64,000 nucleotides of DNA from Mycolicibacterium sp. YH-1 (GTDB taxonomy: Bacteria; Actinomycetota; Actinomycetes; Mycobacteriales; Mycobacteriaceae): contig NZ_CP092915.1 of assembly GCF_022557175.1 (NCBI RefSeq), forward strand, positions 3,906,001-3,970,000, read 5' to 3'. The notes below the pieces were generated by a model. That model ran no database searches. It saw only the letters and a list, made by a program, of their open reading frames with translations, and was not told the origin of the DNA. The first letter of the stretch is position 1. Every line of letters begins with the position of its first letter. Shown in pieces: positions 56,548 to 64,000 of the stretch. The position numbers and the translations under genes were made by a program.

Positions 56548-57210
56548 CTAGGACAAACCTTCGAGGAATGGGTTCAAACGGCGTTCGGCGCCGATGGTCG
56601 TCTTCGGGCCGTGTCCCGGTAGTACCACGGTGGCATCGTCGAGCACCAACAGTTTCTCGACGATCGAGGTGATGAGGTCGCGGCCGCTGCCGCCGTCGAG
56701 ATCGGTGCGGCCGATGGACTCCTTGAACAGCGTGTCACCCGTGAACGTCAGGTCCACGGGCCCGTCGGTCACCCGGAAGCACACCGATCCCCTGGTGTGG
56801 CCCGGCGTGTGGTCGACGGTGACGGTCATCCCGCCGAGTTCGACCTTGTCGCCGTCGCGGTCGAGTTCGACCACCTGACGCGGCTCGCCGAAGAGCGAGC
56901 CGACGGCGAACTGCGCCAGCCGCGGACCAAATCCCTTGATCGGGTCGGTCAGCATGGCCCGATCCTCGGGATGAATGAAGGCCGGGCACCCGTAGGTATC
57001 CGCGACCTTCTGCGCCGACCAGATGTGGTCGATGTGTCCGTGCGTCAGCAGTACGGCCGCGGGGGTCAGCCGGTTGTCATCGAGAATCTTGCGCAACCGC
57101 GGCATCGCCCGCTGGCCGGGGTCGACGATGATCGCGTCCGCCCCCTGGCCGGGCGCCAGCACGTAGCAGTTGCACTGCAACCACCCCGCCGGGAAACCCG
57201 TGACAAACAC
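56548..57210 (-). CDS. MBL-fold hydrolase, glyoxalase II-like (Rv2581c-like)
   Basis: 220 residues. The metal motif THGHIDHIWSAQKV, then DHTPGHTRGSVCF, FTGDTLF and LPGHGPKTTIGAERRLNPFL give the complete metallo-beta-lactamase-type site. GTG 57210 matches the MLITGFPAG start I recall for the homologue and is preceded by GGGGAT; ATG 57309 adds 33 unrelated residues. Likely hydrolyses a thioester (S-lactoyl or mycothiol-like conjugate). It lies immediately upstream of hisS. Confidence 0.9.
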   Translation of the reverse strand: MFVTGFPAGWLQCNCYVLAPGQGADAIIVDPGQRAMPRLRKILDDNRLTPAAVLLTHGHIDHIWSAQKVADTYGCPAFIHPEDRAMLTDPIKGFGPRLAQFAVGSLFGEPRQVVELDRDGDKVELGGMTVTVDHTPGHTRGSVCFRVTDGPVDLTFTGDTLFKESIGRTDLDGGSGRDLITSIVEKLLVLDDATVVLPGHGPKTTIGAERRLNPFLEGLS

Positions 57211-57384
57211 ATCCCCAGTTTCCCACCTCCTGTTTTTGCGAGTCGCGCCACCCGCACTCAGCATCTGCTGGCACACTCGGTGCCGACTATGCGCTGATGT
57301 CGCCGACACGGCGGGCTCAGCACTGTCGCCGTACCGGCGACTAGGCCAACACGAGAACGACCACCTCGAGAATGGAGTGCGGCG

Positions 57385-58263
57385 GTGCCGACCAACGAAC
57401 AGCGGAGAGCGACGGCAAAGCGCAAGCTCGACCGGCAGCTGGAGCGCCGAGCTGCCCAGGAGAAGCGCAAGCGTCTCTTCACCATCGTCGGTTCGGCGGT
57501 AGGCGCGGTCCTGGTGGTCGTGGCGGTGGTCGCGACCGTGATCGTCACCAATCGCGACTCCGACAGCACCAGTGCGTCAGCGTCCACCACAACCCCCGCG
57601 ACGTCATCGGCGACTGACACACCCCCCGGGATTGCCCCGCTGCCCCCGTTCGCCGCACCCGCTGACCTCGGCGCCGACTGCCAGTACCCCGCCGCCGAAC
57701 CCGCGAGCAGGGAGGTCAACCCCCCGCGCACCGGCAAGGTCCCGACCGAACCCGCACAGGTCAGCGCCAGCATGACCACCGATCAGGGCAACATTGGCCT
57801 GCAGCTGGACAACGCCAAGGCCCCGTGCACGGTCAACAGCTTCGCCAGCCTCGCGCAGCAGAACTACTTCAACGACACCCCGTGCCACCGCCTGACCACC
57901 GGCGGTCTGGCTGTCCTGCAATGCGGTGACCCGACAGGTAAGGGCACCGGCGGCCCGGGCTACGAGTTCGCCAACGAGTACCCGACGAACCAGTACCAGC
58001 CCGACAACCCAGCGCTTTCGCAGCCCGTGATCTATCCGCGCGGGACGCTGGCGATGGCCAATGCCGGACCAGGCACCAACGGCAGCCAGTTCTTCCTGGT
58101 CTACCAGGACTCGCAGCTTCCGCCGAACTACACGGTCTTCGGCACGATCGACGAGACCGGGCTGGCGACCCTCGACAAGATCGCCGCGGCCGGTGTCGAA
58201 GGCGGTGCCGGCGACGGCGCGCCTGCGCAGCCGGTGCAGATCAAGTCCGTGGCGCTGGACTGA
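57385..58263 (+). CDS. ppiB: Membrane-anchored peptidyl-prolyl isomerase (cyclophilin), Rv2582-like
   Basis: 292 residues from GTG 57385. A basic cytoplasmic segment, one membrane helix (LFTIVGSAVGAVLVVVAVVATVIVTN), a Ser/Thr/Pro linker, and a cyclophilin domain with FASLAQQNYFNDTPCHRLTT, GTGGPGYEFANEY, TLAMANAGPGTNGSQFFLVYQDSQLPPNYTVFG. In the first motif the usual FHRV is CHRL. It faces the envelope side and should catalyse prolyl isomerisation there. Followed 36 nt later by a paralogue. Confidence 0.93.
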   Translation: MPTNEQRRATAKRKLDRQLERRAAQEKRKRLFTIVGSAVGAVLVVVAVVATVIVTNRDSDSTSASASTTTPATSSATDTPPGIAPLPPFAAPADLGADCQYPAAEPASREVNPPRTGKVPTEPAQVSASMTTDQGNIGLQLDNAKAPCTVNSFASLAQQNYFNDTPCHRLTTGGLAVLQCGDPTGKGTGGPGYEFANEYPTNQYQPDNPALSQPVIYPRGTLAMANAGPGTNGSQFFLVYQDSQLPPNYTVFGTIDETGLATLDKIAAAGVEGGAGDGAPAQPVQIKSVALD

Positions 58264-58283
58264 TCGACGTCTGCGGCGGACCT

Positions 58284-58305
58284 CTGACATGACGCTGACA
58301 TGACG
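58284..58305 (+). repeat. 11-bp tandem duplication that doubles the start codon
   Basis: CTGACATGACG occurs at 58284-58294 and 58295-58305. The first ATG (58289) opens a four-codon frame MTLT ending in a TGA (58301-58303) that overlaps the true ATG (58300) as ATGA. Confidence 0.9.
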
Positions 58306-59349
58306 GTGCCGCAGGCACCCGAGGAGTACCCGCCGCTGCCGTCATCGGGCGAGTACTACCCGCCCCCGCCGCCCCCGCCCCACTACGGGGCGGGCGGCGG
58401 CTACGGAGGACCCCAGCCGACAAACGGCCTGGCGATCGCCTCGATGGTCTTCGCGTTTCTGTTTGCGCCGCTGGGCATTCTGTTCGGCCACATCTCGCTG
58501 TCGCAGATCAAGCGCAGCGGCGAGGGTGGCCGCCCCGAGGGAGGCCATGGTCTCGCGGTCGCCGGGCTGGTGATCAGCTACCTGATCACGGCGTTCGCAG
58601 CCCTCGCGATGGTGGTGGTCGTCGTGCTGGCCGCGCTAGCGATTCGCGTCGCAGGAGATTCGGGCGATTTCTTCATCAACTACCCGTCGGGCGCAGCGGC
58701 ACCCCTGCCGGAGACCCCGCTGCCATCGTTCGCCCCACCGGCGACGCTGGGCGCGAACTGTCAGTACCCCGCCACAACCGAGGCGGCCAGCAAGCCGACA
58801 AAGCCGCCCCGCACCGGCAAGGTGCCAACCACCCCGGCGACTGTCGACGCCACCATTGTCACCAGTGACGGCACGATCGGCCTGCAGCTGGACAACGCCA
58901 AATCACCGTGCACGGTCAACAGCTTCGTCAGCCTCGCGCAACAGGGGTATTTCGATGACACCCCCTGTCACCGCCTGACCACGTCGGAGATGCTGGGCGT
59001 TCTGCAGTGCGGCGACCCCACCGGCAAGGGCACGGGCGGCCCCGGTTACCGCTTCCCCAACGAGTACCCGACGAACCAGTACCGGATGAGCGATCCAGCT
59101 CTGCAACAGGCGATGCTGTACCCGCGCGGCACGCTTGCGATGGCCAACGCGGGCTCGGGTACCAACGGCAGCCAGTTCTTCCTGGTCTACCAGGACTCGG
59201 CGCTCCCGCCGACGTACACCGTGTTCGGCACCATCGACGAGACGGGGCTGGCGGTGGTGGACGATGTCGCCGCTGCGGCAGTCGCGAACGGCACCGACGA
59301 CGGGCCGCCGTCGAATGCGGTGACCATCGAATCGGTGCGTCTGGACTGA
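58300..59349 (+). CDS. DUF4190-cyclophilin membrane protein (tandem paralogue)
   Basis: 349 residues from ATG 58300. Layout: Pro/Tyr-rich cytoplasmic tail (PPPPPPPHYGAGGGYGGPQP), two membrane segments of DUF4190 type (LAIASMVFAFLFAPLGILFGHISLSQIK and HGLAVAGLVISYLITAFAALAMVVVVVLAALA), linker, and a cyclophilin domain very similar to the preceding gene (FVSLAQQGYFDDTPCHRLTT, GTNGSQFFLVYQDSALPPTYTVFG). The similarity is confined to the catalytic domain and its leading linker, so it arose by duplication plus a change of anchor. Confidence 0.9.
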   Translation: MTVPQAPEEYPPLPSSGEYYPPPPPPPHYGAGGGYGGPQPTNGLAIASMVFAFLFAPLGILFGHISLSQIKRSGEGGRPEGGHGLAVAGLVISYLITAFAALAMVVVVVLAALAIRVAGDSGDFFINYPSGAAAPLPETPLPSFAPPATLGANCQYPATTEAASKPTKPPRTGKVPTTPATVDATIVTSDGTIGLQLDNAKSPCTVNSFVSLAQQGYFDDTPCHRLTTSEMLGVLQCGDPTGKGTGGPGYRFPNEYPTNQYRMSDPALQQAMLYPRGTLAMANAGSGTNGSQFFLVYQDSALPPTYTVFGTIDETGLAVVDDVAAAAVANGTDDGPPSNAVTIESVRLD

Positions 59350-59359
59350 GCCGGCTCGG

Positions 59360-59707
59360 TCAGCCGGCGACCTCGCGGTTCGCCTTCCCCACAACGGACT
59401 TCAGCAGGCCTGGCACCGCGGCCTCGACATCGTCTTCCCGAAGTCGCTGGTGTATCTGACCGTCGATCGCCAGCCGCTCGGTGAGGCCTGCTTCTCGCAG
59501 GATCTTGAAGTGGTGCGTCGCGGTCGACTTGTTGATGCCGTCGTAGAGCAATGCGCACTGCGTCGGCCTGCCCGCGTTCATCAGCCTGCGAATCATCTCC
59601 AACCGAACCGGATCGGCGAGGGCCGCGAGGATCTGATGCACACCGGCAACGGCCACGGCCTCGACCTGGTCGACGGCGCTGACACGGTCAGCGTGACGCA
59701 GTGTCAC
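59360..59707 (-). CDS. ArsR-family transcriptional repressor
   Basis: 115 residues. The core VAGVHQILAALADPVRLEMIRRLMNAGRPTQCALLYDGINKSTATHHFKILREAGLTERLAIDGQIHQRLR is an ArsR winged helix. GTG 59707 is chosen because the codon at 59767 would place the operators inside the gene. Divergent from the MFS transporter, with two operator copies between them. A single Cys is visible; the inducer is unlikely to be inferred. Confidence 0.85.
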   Translation of the reverse strand: MTLRHADRVSAVDQVEAVAVAGVHQILAALADPVRLEMIRRLMNAGRPTQCALLYDGINKSTATHHFKILREAGLTERLAIDGQIHQRLREDDVEAAVPGLLKSVVGKANREVAG

Positions 59708-59730
59708 GGCCCACACTCCCCGGAAATCGG

Positions 59731-59746
59731 TTTGATGCTCATCAAA
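59731..59746. promoter_or_regulatory. ArsR operator 1 (perfect 7-2-7 palindrome)
   Basis: TTTGATGCTCATCAAA followed by CCCGAG. A similar unit recurs at 59769. Confidence 0.65.
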
Positions 59747-59768
59747 CCCGAGCGTACCCTCGATCAAG

Positions 59769-59784
59769 TTCGATGTTCGTCAAA
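59769..59784. promoter_or_regulatory. ArsR operator 2 (degenerate copy)
   Basis: TTCGATGTTCGTCAAA followed by CCCGAAT; matches operator 1 at 13 of 16 positions and shares the trailing CCCGA, 38 bp downstream. Confidence 0.55.
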
Positions 59785-59807
59785 CCCGAATACGCTTTGG
59801 AGGGACA

Positions 59808-61022
59808 GTGACGGTGGTCGCGGTCGACCGATCGACTGGCAATGCGCAGCGTGGGGCCTACTCGCTGCTGCTCGTCCTGTCGGGTGTCGCCCTTGGGGTC
59901 TCCGGTCTGCCTGCACCGCTGTACCGAATGTACGAAGAGGTCTGGCATCTCTCACCCCTGTCCACCACCATCGTTTTCGCGGTGTACGCCATCGCTGCCC
60001 TGGGTGCGGTGCTGGTCGCAGGCCAGATCTCCGACGTGATCGGACGCAAGCCGGTACTCCTGGGCGCGCTGGCGGCGATGATCGTCGGCCTCGGTGTCTT
60101 CCTCGTCGCGGACAACATGCTGCTGCTGATCGTGGCTCGCGCGATCCACGGCGCGGCGGTGGGTTCGATCGTCGTCGCGGGCGCCGCGGCACTTCTGGAT
60201 CTGCGTCCCGAGCACGGCGTGCGCACCGGCCAGCTCAGCGGGGTGAGCTTCAACATCGGGCTGACGATTGCGATCGTGGGTTCCTCGCTGCTGGCCCAGT
60301 ACGCACCGCATCCGATGCGCACGCCGTACGCGGCTGTTGCGGTGGTCTGCGCCATCGTCGGCGTCGGTGTCGTCGCGCTGCGCGAACCACACACCGCACG
60401 GTCACCCGGTCGAATCCGGATCGTCAGACCGGCTGTCCCGCTACAGATTCGTTCGGACTTCTGGTTCTCCGGACTGGGCGTGATGGCATCGTGGTCGGTT
60501 CTCGGGGTACTGCTATCGCTCTATCCCACCCTGGCCGCACAGCAGGCCGGGATCCACAACGTGGTGTTCGGCGGCGCGGTGGTCGGAACCACGGCATTCG
60601 CGGCGGCGGTGGCGCAATGGTTCGGGGCCCGTGTGCCCGCCCGGCGAGCTGCCATCATCGGTGACGTCGGCATGGCCATTGTCCTTCTCCTCACGATTCC
60701 CGCTCTGATGACGCACAGTTGGCCGTTGGTGCTGGTCGCCGCCGCCCTTCTCGGCGCGACGTTCGGCCTGGGCTTCGGGGGTTCACTGCGGCACCTGTCG
60801 AACGTGGTTCCCGCCGATCGCCGCGGCGCGACGATGTCGGCGTACTACCTCCTGGCCTACACGGCGATGGCAGTGCCCACACTCATCGCCGGGTGGGCAG
60901 CCACGAAATGGCCACTGAGTTCGGTGTTTCCCTGGTTCGCCGTGGCCGTTGCCGCCGCATGCCTGGCCGCAGCACTGGTCGGCGCCATCAACACGCGACG
61001 CGCAGGCCGCACAGCGGCGTGA
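59808..61022 (+). CDS. MFS transporter
   Basis: 404 residues from GTG 59808 behind GGAGGGAC. Twelve membrane segments are expected; the motif A loop reads GQISDVIGRKPVLLG. The first helices (YSLLLVLSGVALGVSGLPAPLYRMY) and the second half (LVLVAAALLGATFGLGFGGSLRHLS) fit drug/H+ antiporter-type efflux proteins. Divergent from, and likely repressed by, the ArsR protein. Substrate unknown. Confidence 0.9.
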   Translation: MTVVAVDRSTGNAQRGAYSLLLVLSGVALGVSGLPAPLYRMYEEVWHLSPLSTTIVFAVYAIAALGAVLVAGQISDVIGRKPVLLGALAAMIVGLGVFLVADNMLLLIVARAIHGAAVGSIVVAGAAALLDLRPEHGVRTGQLSGVSFNIGLTIAIVGSSLLAQYAPHPMRTPYAAVAVVCAIVGVGVVALREPHTARSPGRIRIVRPAVPLQIRSDFWFSGLGVMASWSVLGVLLSLYPTLAAQQAGIHNVVFGGAVVGTTAFAAAVAQWFGARVPARRAAIIGDVGMAIVLLLTIPALMTHSWPLVLVAAALLGATFGLGFGGSLRHLSNVVPADRRGATMSAYYLLAYTAMAVPTLIAGWAATKWPLSSVFPWFAVAVAAACLAAALVGAINTRRAGRTAA

Positions 61023-61034
61023 GCCGTGCAGACC

Positions 61035-63398
61035 TCAGGCCGCCGATGTCACGCGGTAGACGTCGTAGACGCCCTCGACGTTGCGCACCACGTTGAGCAC
61101 GTGACCCAGATGCTTGGGGTCGCCCATCTCGAATGTGAAGCGGCTGATCGCGACACGGTCGTTGGACGTCGTCACCGACGCCGACAGGATGTTCACCTTC
61201 TCGTCGGCGAGCACTCGCGTGACATCGGAGAGCAACCTGTGCCGATCGAGAGCCTCGACCTGGATGGCCACCAGGAACACTGACGACGGCGACGGCGCCC
61301 ACTTGACGTCGATGATGCGTTCCGACTGTTGTTGCAGCGACTCGGCATTGGTGCAGTCGGTGCGGTGCACACTGACCCCACCACCACGGGTGACGAAGCC
61401 CATGATGTTGTCTCCGGGCACCGGGGTGCAGCACTTGGCGAGCTTGGTCAGCACGCCCGCGGCGCCGGGCACCGAGACCCCCACATCGTCGCTGGTGCGC
61501 TGGCGGACCGGCATGGTCGCAGGTGTCGACCGCTCGGCGATCTCGTCCTCGGCCTCGTCATCCCCACCCAACTGGGCGAGCAACCGCTGCACCACGTGCC
61601 GGGCGGAGACGTGCCCCTCCCCCACTGCGGTGTACAGGGCTGACACGTCGAGGTAGCGAAGCTCGCGAGCGAGAGCTGCCATCGAGTCCGCACTCATCAA
61701 GCGCTGCAACGGAAGTCCGCCACGTCGCACCTCGCGGGCAATCGAGTCCTTACCGGACTCCAGTGCCTCCTCGCGGCGCTCCTTGGCGAACCACTGCCGA
61801 ATCTTGGCCTTCGCCCGCGGTGACACCACGAACGTCTGCCAGTCGCGCGACGGCCCCGCGTTGGGCGCCTTGGACGTGAACACCTCGACCACTTCGCCGT
61901 TCTCGAGCTTGCGTTCGAGAGCCACGAGTCGACCGTTCACGCGCGCGCCGATACAGCGGTGGCCGACCTCGGTGTGCACCGCGTAGGCGAAGTCGACGGG
62001 CGTTGATCCGGTCGGCAGGGTGATGACGTCACCCTTCGGGGTGAAGACGAAGATCTCCTGCACCGCAAGGTCGTAACGCAGCGACTCCAGGAACTCTCCG
62101 GGGTCGGCGGCCTCCCGCTGCCAGTCGAGCAGCTGGCGCATCCACGCCATGTCGTCGATCTCGGCGGTGGCGTGGCCGGCGGGGACGCCGTTGCGACCCT
62201 TGGCCTCCTTGTAGCGCCAGTGCGCCGCGATGCCGTACTCGGCGGTCTTGTGCATATCGCGGGTGCGGATCTGCACCTCGAGAGGCTTGCCCTCCGGCCC
62301 CACCACCGTGGTGTGCAGGGACTGGTACACGCCGTACCGCGGTTGGGCGATGTAGTCCTTGAACCGCCCGGCGATCGGCTGCCACAGCGAGTGAACGACG
62401 CCGACGGCCGCGTAGCAGTCCCGGATCTCATCGCACAGGATCCGCACGCCAACCAGGTCGTGGATATCGTCGAAGTCGCGACCCTTGACGATCATCTTCT
62501 GATAGATCGACCAGTAGTGCTTTGGCCTGCCCTCGACGACGGCACTGATCTTCATCGCGGCGAGCGAGGCGTTGATCTCGGCGCGCACCTTGGCCAGATA
62601 GGTGTCGCGGGACGGGGCCCGGTCGGCCACCAGGCGCACGATCTCCTCGTACTTCTTGGGGTGCAGGATCGCGAAGGACAGATCCTCCAGCTCCCACTTT
62701 ACGGTCGCCATACCCAACCGATGCGCAAGTGGGGCAATGACTTCCAGCGTTTCGCGAGCCTTACGTGCCTGCTTCTCCGGCGGCAGGAAGCGCATGGTGC
62801 GCATATTGTGCAGGCGGTCGGCGACCTTGATCACCAGAACCCGTGGGTCGCGGGCCATCGCGGTGATCATCTTGCGGATGGTCTCGGCCTCGGCGGCGGT
62901 GCCCAGGACCACCTTGTCGAGTTTGGTGACGCCGTCGACCAGGTGGCCAACCTCGCTGCCGAACTCGGTGATCAAGGCCTCCAGGGTGTACCCGGTGTCC
63001 TCGACGGTGTCATGCAGAAGCGCCGCGACGAGCGTCGTGGTGTCCATGCCCAGTTCGGCCAGGATGTTGGCCACTGCCAACGGATGGGTGATGTAGGGGT
63101 CACCGGAGCGGCGCAGCTGATCGGCGTGCCGCTTCTCTGCCACGTCGAATGCGCGCTGCAGTAATGAGACGTCCGCCTTGGGGTAGACCTCGCGGTGCAC
63201 GGCGACCAGCGGCTCAAGCACCGGATTCACGGTGCTGCGCTGAGACGTCATCCGGCGCGCCAGCCTGGCCCGGACCCGCCTCGATGCGCTCGAGGTGGTC
63301 TTCGTCGTCTCTGGGACGGCCTGCGCCTCGGGGGTCACCGCGTCCGCGGGCACGACGGGCAGGGGCTGAGTCTGGGTCAGGGCATGATCGTCAGCCAT
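61035..63398 (-). CDS. relA: Bifunctional (p)ppGpp synthetase/hydrolase
   Basis: 787 residues from ATG 63398, which has GGAGG 8 nt upstream; GTG 63407 is the alternative. Order of domains: HD hydrolase ([24 protein letters not shown]), synthetase ([28 protein letters not shown] wording here [16 protein letters not shown]), TGS ([24 protein letters not shown]), a Cys/His zinc-finger-like segment ([16 protein letters not shown]) and a C-terminal ACT ([24 protein letters not shown]). Both catalytic sites look intact. Controls the stringent response; lies downstream of apt on the same strand. Confidence 0.97.
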   Translation of the reverse strand: MADDHALTQTQPLPVVPADAVTPEAQAVPETTKTTSSASRRVRARLARRMTSQRSTVNPVLEPLVAVHREVYPKADVSLLQRAFDVAEKRHADQLRRSGDPYITHPLAVANILAELGMDTTTLVAALLHDTVEDTGYTLEALITEFGSEVGHLVDGVTKLDKVVLGTAAEAETIRKMITAMARDPRVLVIKVADRLHNMRTMRFLPPEKQARKARETLEVIAPLAHRLGMATVKWELEDLSFAILHPKKYEEIVRLVADRAPSRDTYLAKVRAEINASLAAMKISAVVEGRPKHYWSIYQKMIVKGRDFDDIHDLVGVRILCDEIRDCYAAVGVVHSLWQPIAGRFKDYIAQPRYGVYQSLHTTVVGPEGKPLEVQIRTRDMHKTAEYGIAAHWRYKEAKGRNGVPAGHATAEIDDMAWMRQLLDWQREAADPGEFLESLRYDLAVQEIFVFTPKGDVITLPTGSTPVDFAYAVHTEVGHRCIGARVNGRLVALERKLENGEVVEVFTSKAPNAGPSRDWQTFVVSPRAKAKIRQWFAKERREEALESGKDSIAREVRRGGLPLQRLMSADSMAALARELRYLDVSALYTAVGEGHVSARHVVQRLLAQLGGDDEAEDEIAERSTPATMPVRQRTSDDVGVSVPGAAGVLTKLAKCCTPVPGDNIMGFVTRGGGVSVHRTDCTNAESLQQQSERIIDVKWAPSPSSVFLVAIQVEALDRHRLLSDVTRVLADEKVNILSASVTTSNDRVAISRFTFEMGDPKHLGHVLNVVRNVEGVYDVYRVTSAA

Positions 63399-63440
63399 TC
63401 CCACCACCTCCTGACCGTCTCACTCCGTCGAGGATATCCC

Positions 63441-63998
63441 TCACACCACAGTGAGGCTCGTGACCGGTAGCGGTTGGACCCGTTCGCGTCCGCCAAGGGC
63501 GCTCAATTCGAGAACCACGGCCGCTGCGGGGACGATGGCACCGCAACGCTCCAGCAGTCGCGCAGCCGCGGCCAGCGTGCCTCCGGTGGCCAGCACATCG
63601 TCGATGAGGAAGACGCGACGGCCTGAGATATCGATACCGTCGGCTGGTATCTCGAGGATCGCCTCGCCGTACTCGAGGGCGTAACTCTCCCCAAACACCG
63701 GCGGCGGCAACTTGCCTCCCTTGCGGACTGCGAGAACCCCGGTGCCCAGCAGGGTCGCGACCGCCCCGCCCAGCAGGAAGCCGCGGGCGTCGATACCCGC
63801 GACCAGGTCGGAGCCCACGGCAATCTCGGCCAACGCCTTGGTGACGGTGGCCAGCCCGACGGCATCGGCCAGCACCGGCGTCAGGTCCTTGAACTGGATC
63901 CCCGGTTCCGGGAAGTCGGCGACATTCCGCGTCAACGCCGAGATCACCCGCGCCACCTCGGAGGTACCGCCGTCGTCCGTCACGTCTCCAGTACCCAC
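63441..63998 (-). CDS. apt: Adenine phosphoribosyltransferase
   Basis: Up to 185 residues. [17 protein letters not shown] and [14 protein letters not shown] are the Apt N-terminal half, and the PRPP motif is [16 protein letters not shown]. It converts adenine and PRPP to AMP. GTG 63998 is 2 nt from the window edge, so the frame may continue beyond it; GTG 63983 (giving 180 residues) is an equally reasonable start. Upstream of relA by about 42 nt. Confidence 0.92.
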   Translation of the reverse strand: MGTGDVTDDGGTSEVARVISALTRNVADFPEPGIQFKDLTPVLADAVGLATVTKALAEIAVGSDLVAGIDARGFLLGGAVATLLGTGVLAVRKGGKLPPPVFGESYALEYGEAILEIPADGIDISGRRVFLIDDVLATGGTLAAAARLLERCGAIVPAAAVVLELSALGGRERVQPLPVTSLTVV

Positions 63999-64000
63999 CT

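Overview
The window is high-GC actinobacterial DNA, almost certainly from a fast-growing environmental mycobacterium (Mycolicibacterium-like). The evidence is the aspS block, the hisS / glyoxalase-like / cyclophilin / relA / apt block in the gene order I recall from M. tuberculosis (Rv2567-Rv2584), a DUF222-HNH (13E12-type) gene, F420- and mycofactocin-linked oxidoreductase families, mycobacterial LexA boxes and several likely leaderless starts. I see no tRNA, rRNA or CRISPR array.

Layout. 1-6987: end of an F420-type monooxygenase gene, a SnoaL-like protein, a DUF4333 lipoprotein, a three-gene unit (ATP-grasp/alpha-E fusion, transglutaminase, zinc peptidase) and a DUF389 membrane protein. 7085-11558: an HxlR regulator divergent from a thiolase, then a natural fusion of a Baeyer-Villiger-type monooxygenase with an HSL-type esterase. 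11589-12919: an IS481-family element with a 15-bp target duplication, inserted into the terminator shared by the fusion gene and a convergent F420-dependent nitroreductase-like gene. 12954-19741: aspS, a ketopantoate-reductase-like gene, a SRPBCC protein, a carboxylesterase, a zinc metallopeptidase and a DinB-like protein. 20303-20818 encodes a secreted protein of eight 11-residue repeats.

20970-45042 is accessory and metabolic: a TetR / flavin monooxygenase / mycofactocin-type SDR operon; a thioesterase, TetR, amidohydrolase and paired acyl-CoA dehydrogenases that share an operator-like motif; a DeoR-centred carbohydrate or polyol island (ABC importer, SDR, TIM-barrel isomerase, FGGY kinase, class II aldolase, BtpA-family protein, inositol-monophosphatase-like protein); a P450-hydrolase-SDR operon; and a frameshifted alpha/beta hydrolase.

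45091-64000 returns to conserved genes: a LexA-boxed radical SAM gene, azlCD, an MmpS-like secreted protein, the urtABCDE urea importer, dtd, a LexA-boxed DUF222-HNH gene, hisS, a glyoxalase II-like hydrolase, two tandem cyclophilin-domain membrane proteins, an ArsR/MFS pair, relA and apt (at the window edge).

How the genes work together. Many neighbours overlap by 4 nt (ATGA/GTGA), which indicates translational coupling within each operon. The most promising little-described systems are the DeoR/BtpA carbohydrate island, the amidoligase-transglutaminase-peptidase unit and the BVMO-esterase fusion. Families and functions were assigned from recognised motifs and memory of homologues; no database search was possible.
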